Shown: piece after piece, positions 1 to 64,000 of the stretch | Layout: each line of letters begins with the position of its first letter | Position numbering within the stretch: the stretch's first letter is position 1 | Notes under the pieces: model-generated | What the model was told of the DNA's origin: nothing | Database searches by the model: none | Seen by the model: only the letters and a program-made list of their open reading frames with translations | Translations under genes and position numbers: made by a program | Source: Physella acuta | Taxonomy: Eukaryota; Mollusca; Gastropoda; Physidae | Reading direction: 5' to 3' | Length of the DNA: 64,000 bases | Assembly: GCF_028476545.1 (NCBI RefSeq) | Contig: NW_026732995.1 | Span: forward strand, 383,001-447,000

Positions 1-63866
<63,866 letters not shown>

Positions 63867-64000
63867 GTGAGTCGCAGTCAACTGTTTGTTCTGTGTTGCT
63901 AAAGTCACTCAAGTTAAATATCTGACAACATTAATTGTATTGTCTATGGCTGTGTTGTTGGTGTGATATATGGATAACTAGCTCTGGGACAGCTTAAAAA

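Overview
The window is animal nuclear DNA, AT-rich, and carries the middle of one very large split gene on the + strand. The spliced product reads as SZT2, the large scaffold subunit of the KICSTOR complex, which holds GATOR1 at the lysosome and restrains mTORC1 when amino acids are scarce. I trace 46 coding exons from position 1 to 63866. They join in one continuous frame of about 2,486 codons (my own addition), and every exon but the first is bounded by AG and GT. Human SZT2 is about 3,400 residues, so the gene starts before position 1 and continues past position 64000. No other convincing protein gene is present. tRNA-derived SINEs of a type I associate with molluscs, the LINE tail, low GC and abundant intronic minisatellites suggest a mollusc, probably a gastropod. 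That is an inference.

Layout: exons 1-13 lie in 1-9997. Intron 13 (9998-33734, about 24 kb) holds minisatellites, a LINE tail, a GC-richer stretch around 12.2-24 kb, a 4.6 kb satellite, two copies of a dispersed element and a cluster of CRE motifs. Exons 14-19 (33735-42906) are separated by large arrays. Exons 20-28 (45765-52092) follow a 2.5 kb 17-bp array. Exons 29-46 (53774-63866) are the densest coding part and have the clearest SZT2 resemblance, notably exons 35-43. About half of the window is tandem repeat by my estimate.

The most unusual observation is that many of these arrays were built from exon-intron boundaries. In at least seven introns (13, 15, 16, 19, 42, 43, 45, and probably 28) the unit carries the end of the upstream exon and/or its 5' splice site. 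In others (10, 13's 3' end, 18, and less clearly 16, 20, 21, 23) it carries the 3' splice site, often with the start of the downstream exon. The gene is therefore full of tandem copies of its own splice sites. In most arrays a wrong choice meets an early stop or shifts the frame. In intron 28 the 24-bp unit keeps the frame open for about 38 units, in intron 23 an upstream AG is in frame, and intron 15 contains complete in-frame 39-nt pseudo-exons. Intron 36 contains repeated ACTTACCTG, the sequence of the U1 snRNA 5' end, which could pair with the donor arrays of the same transcript.
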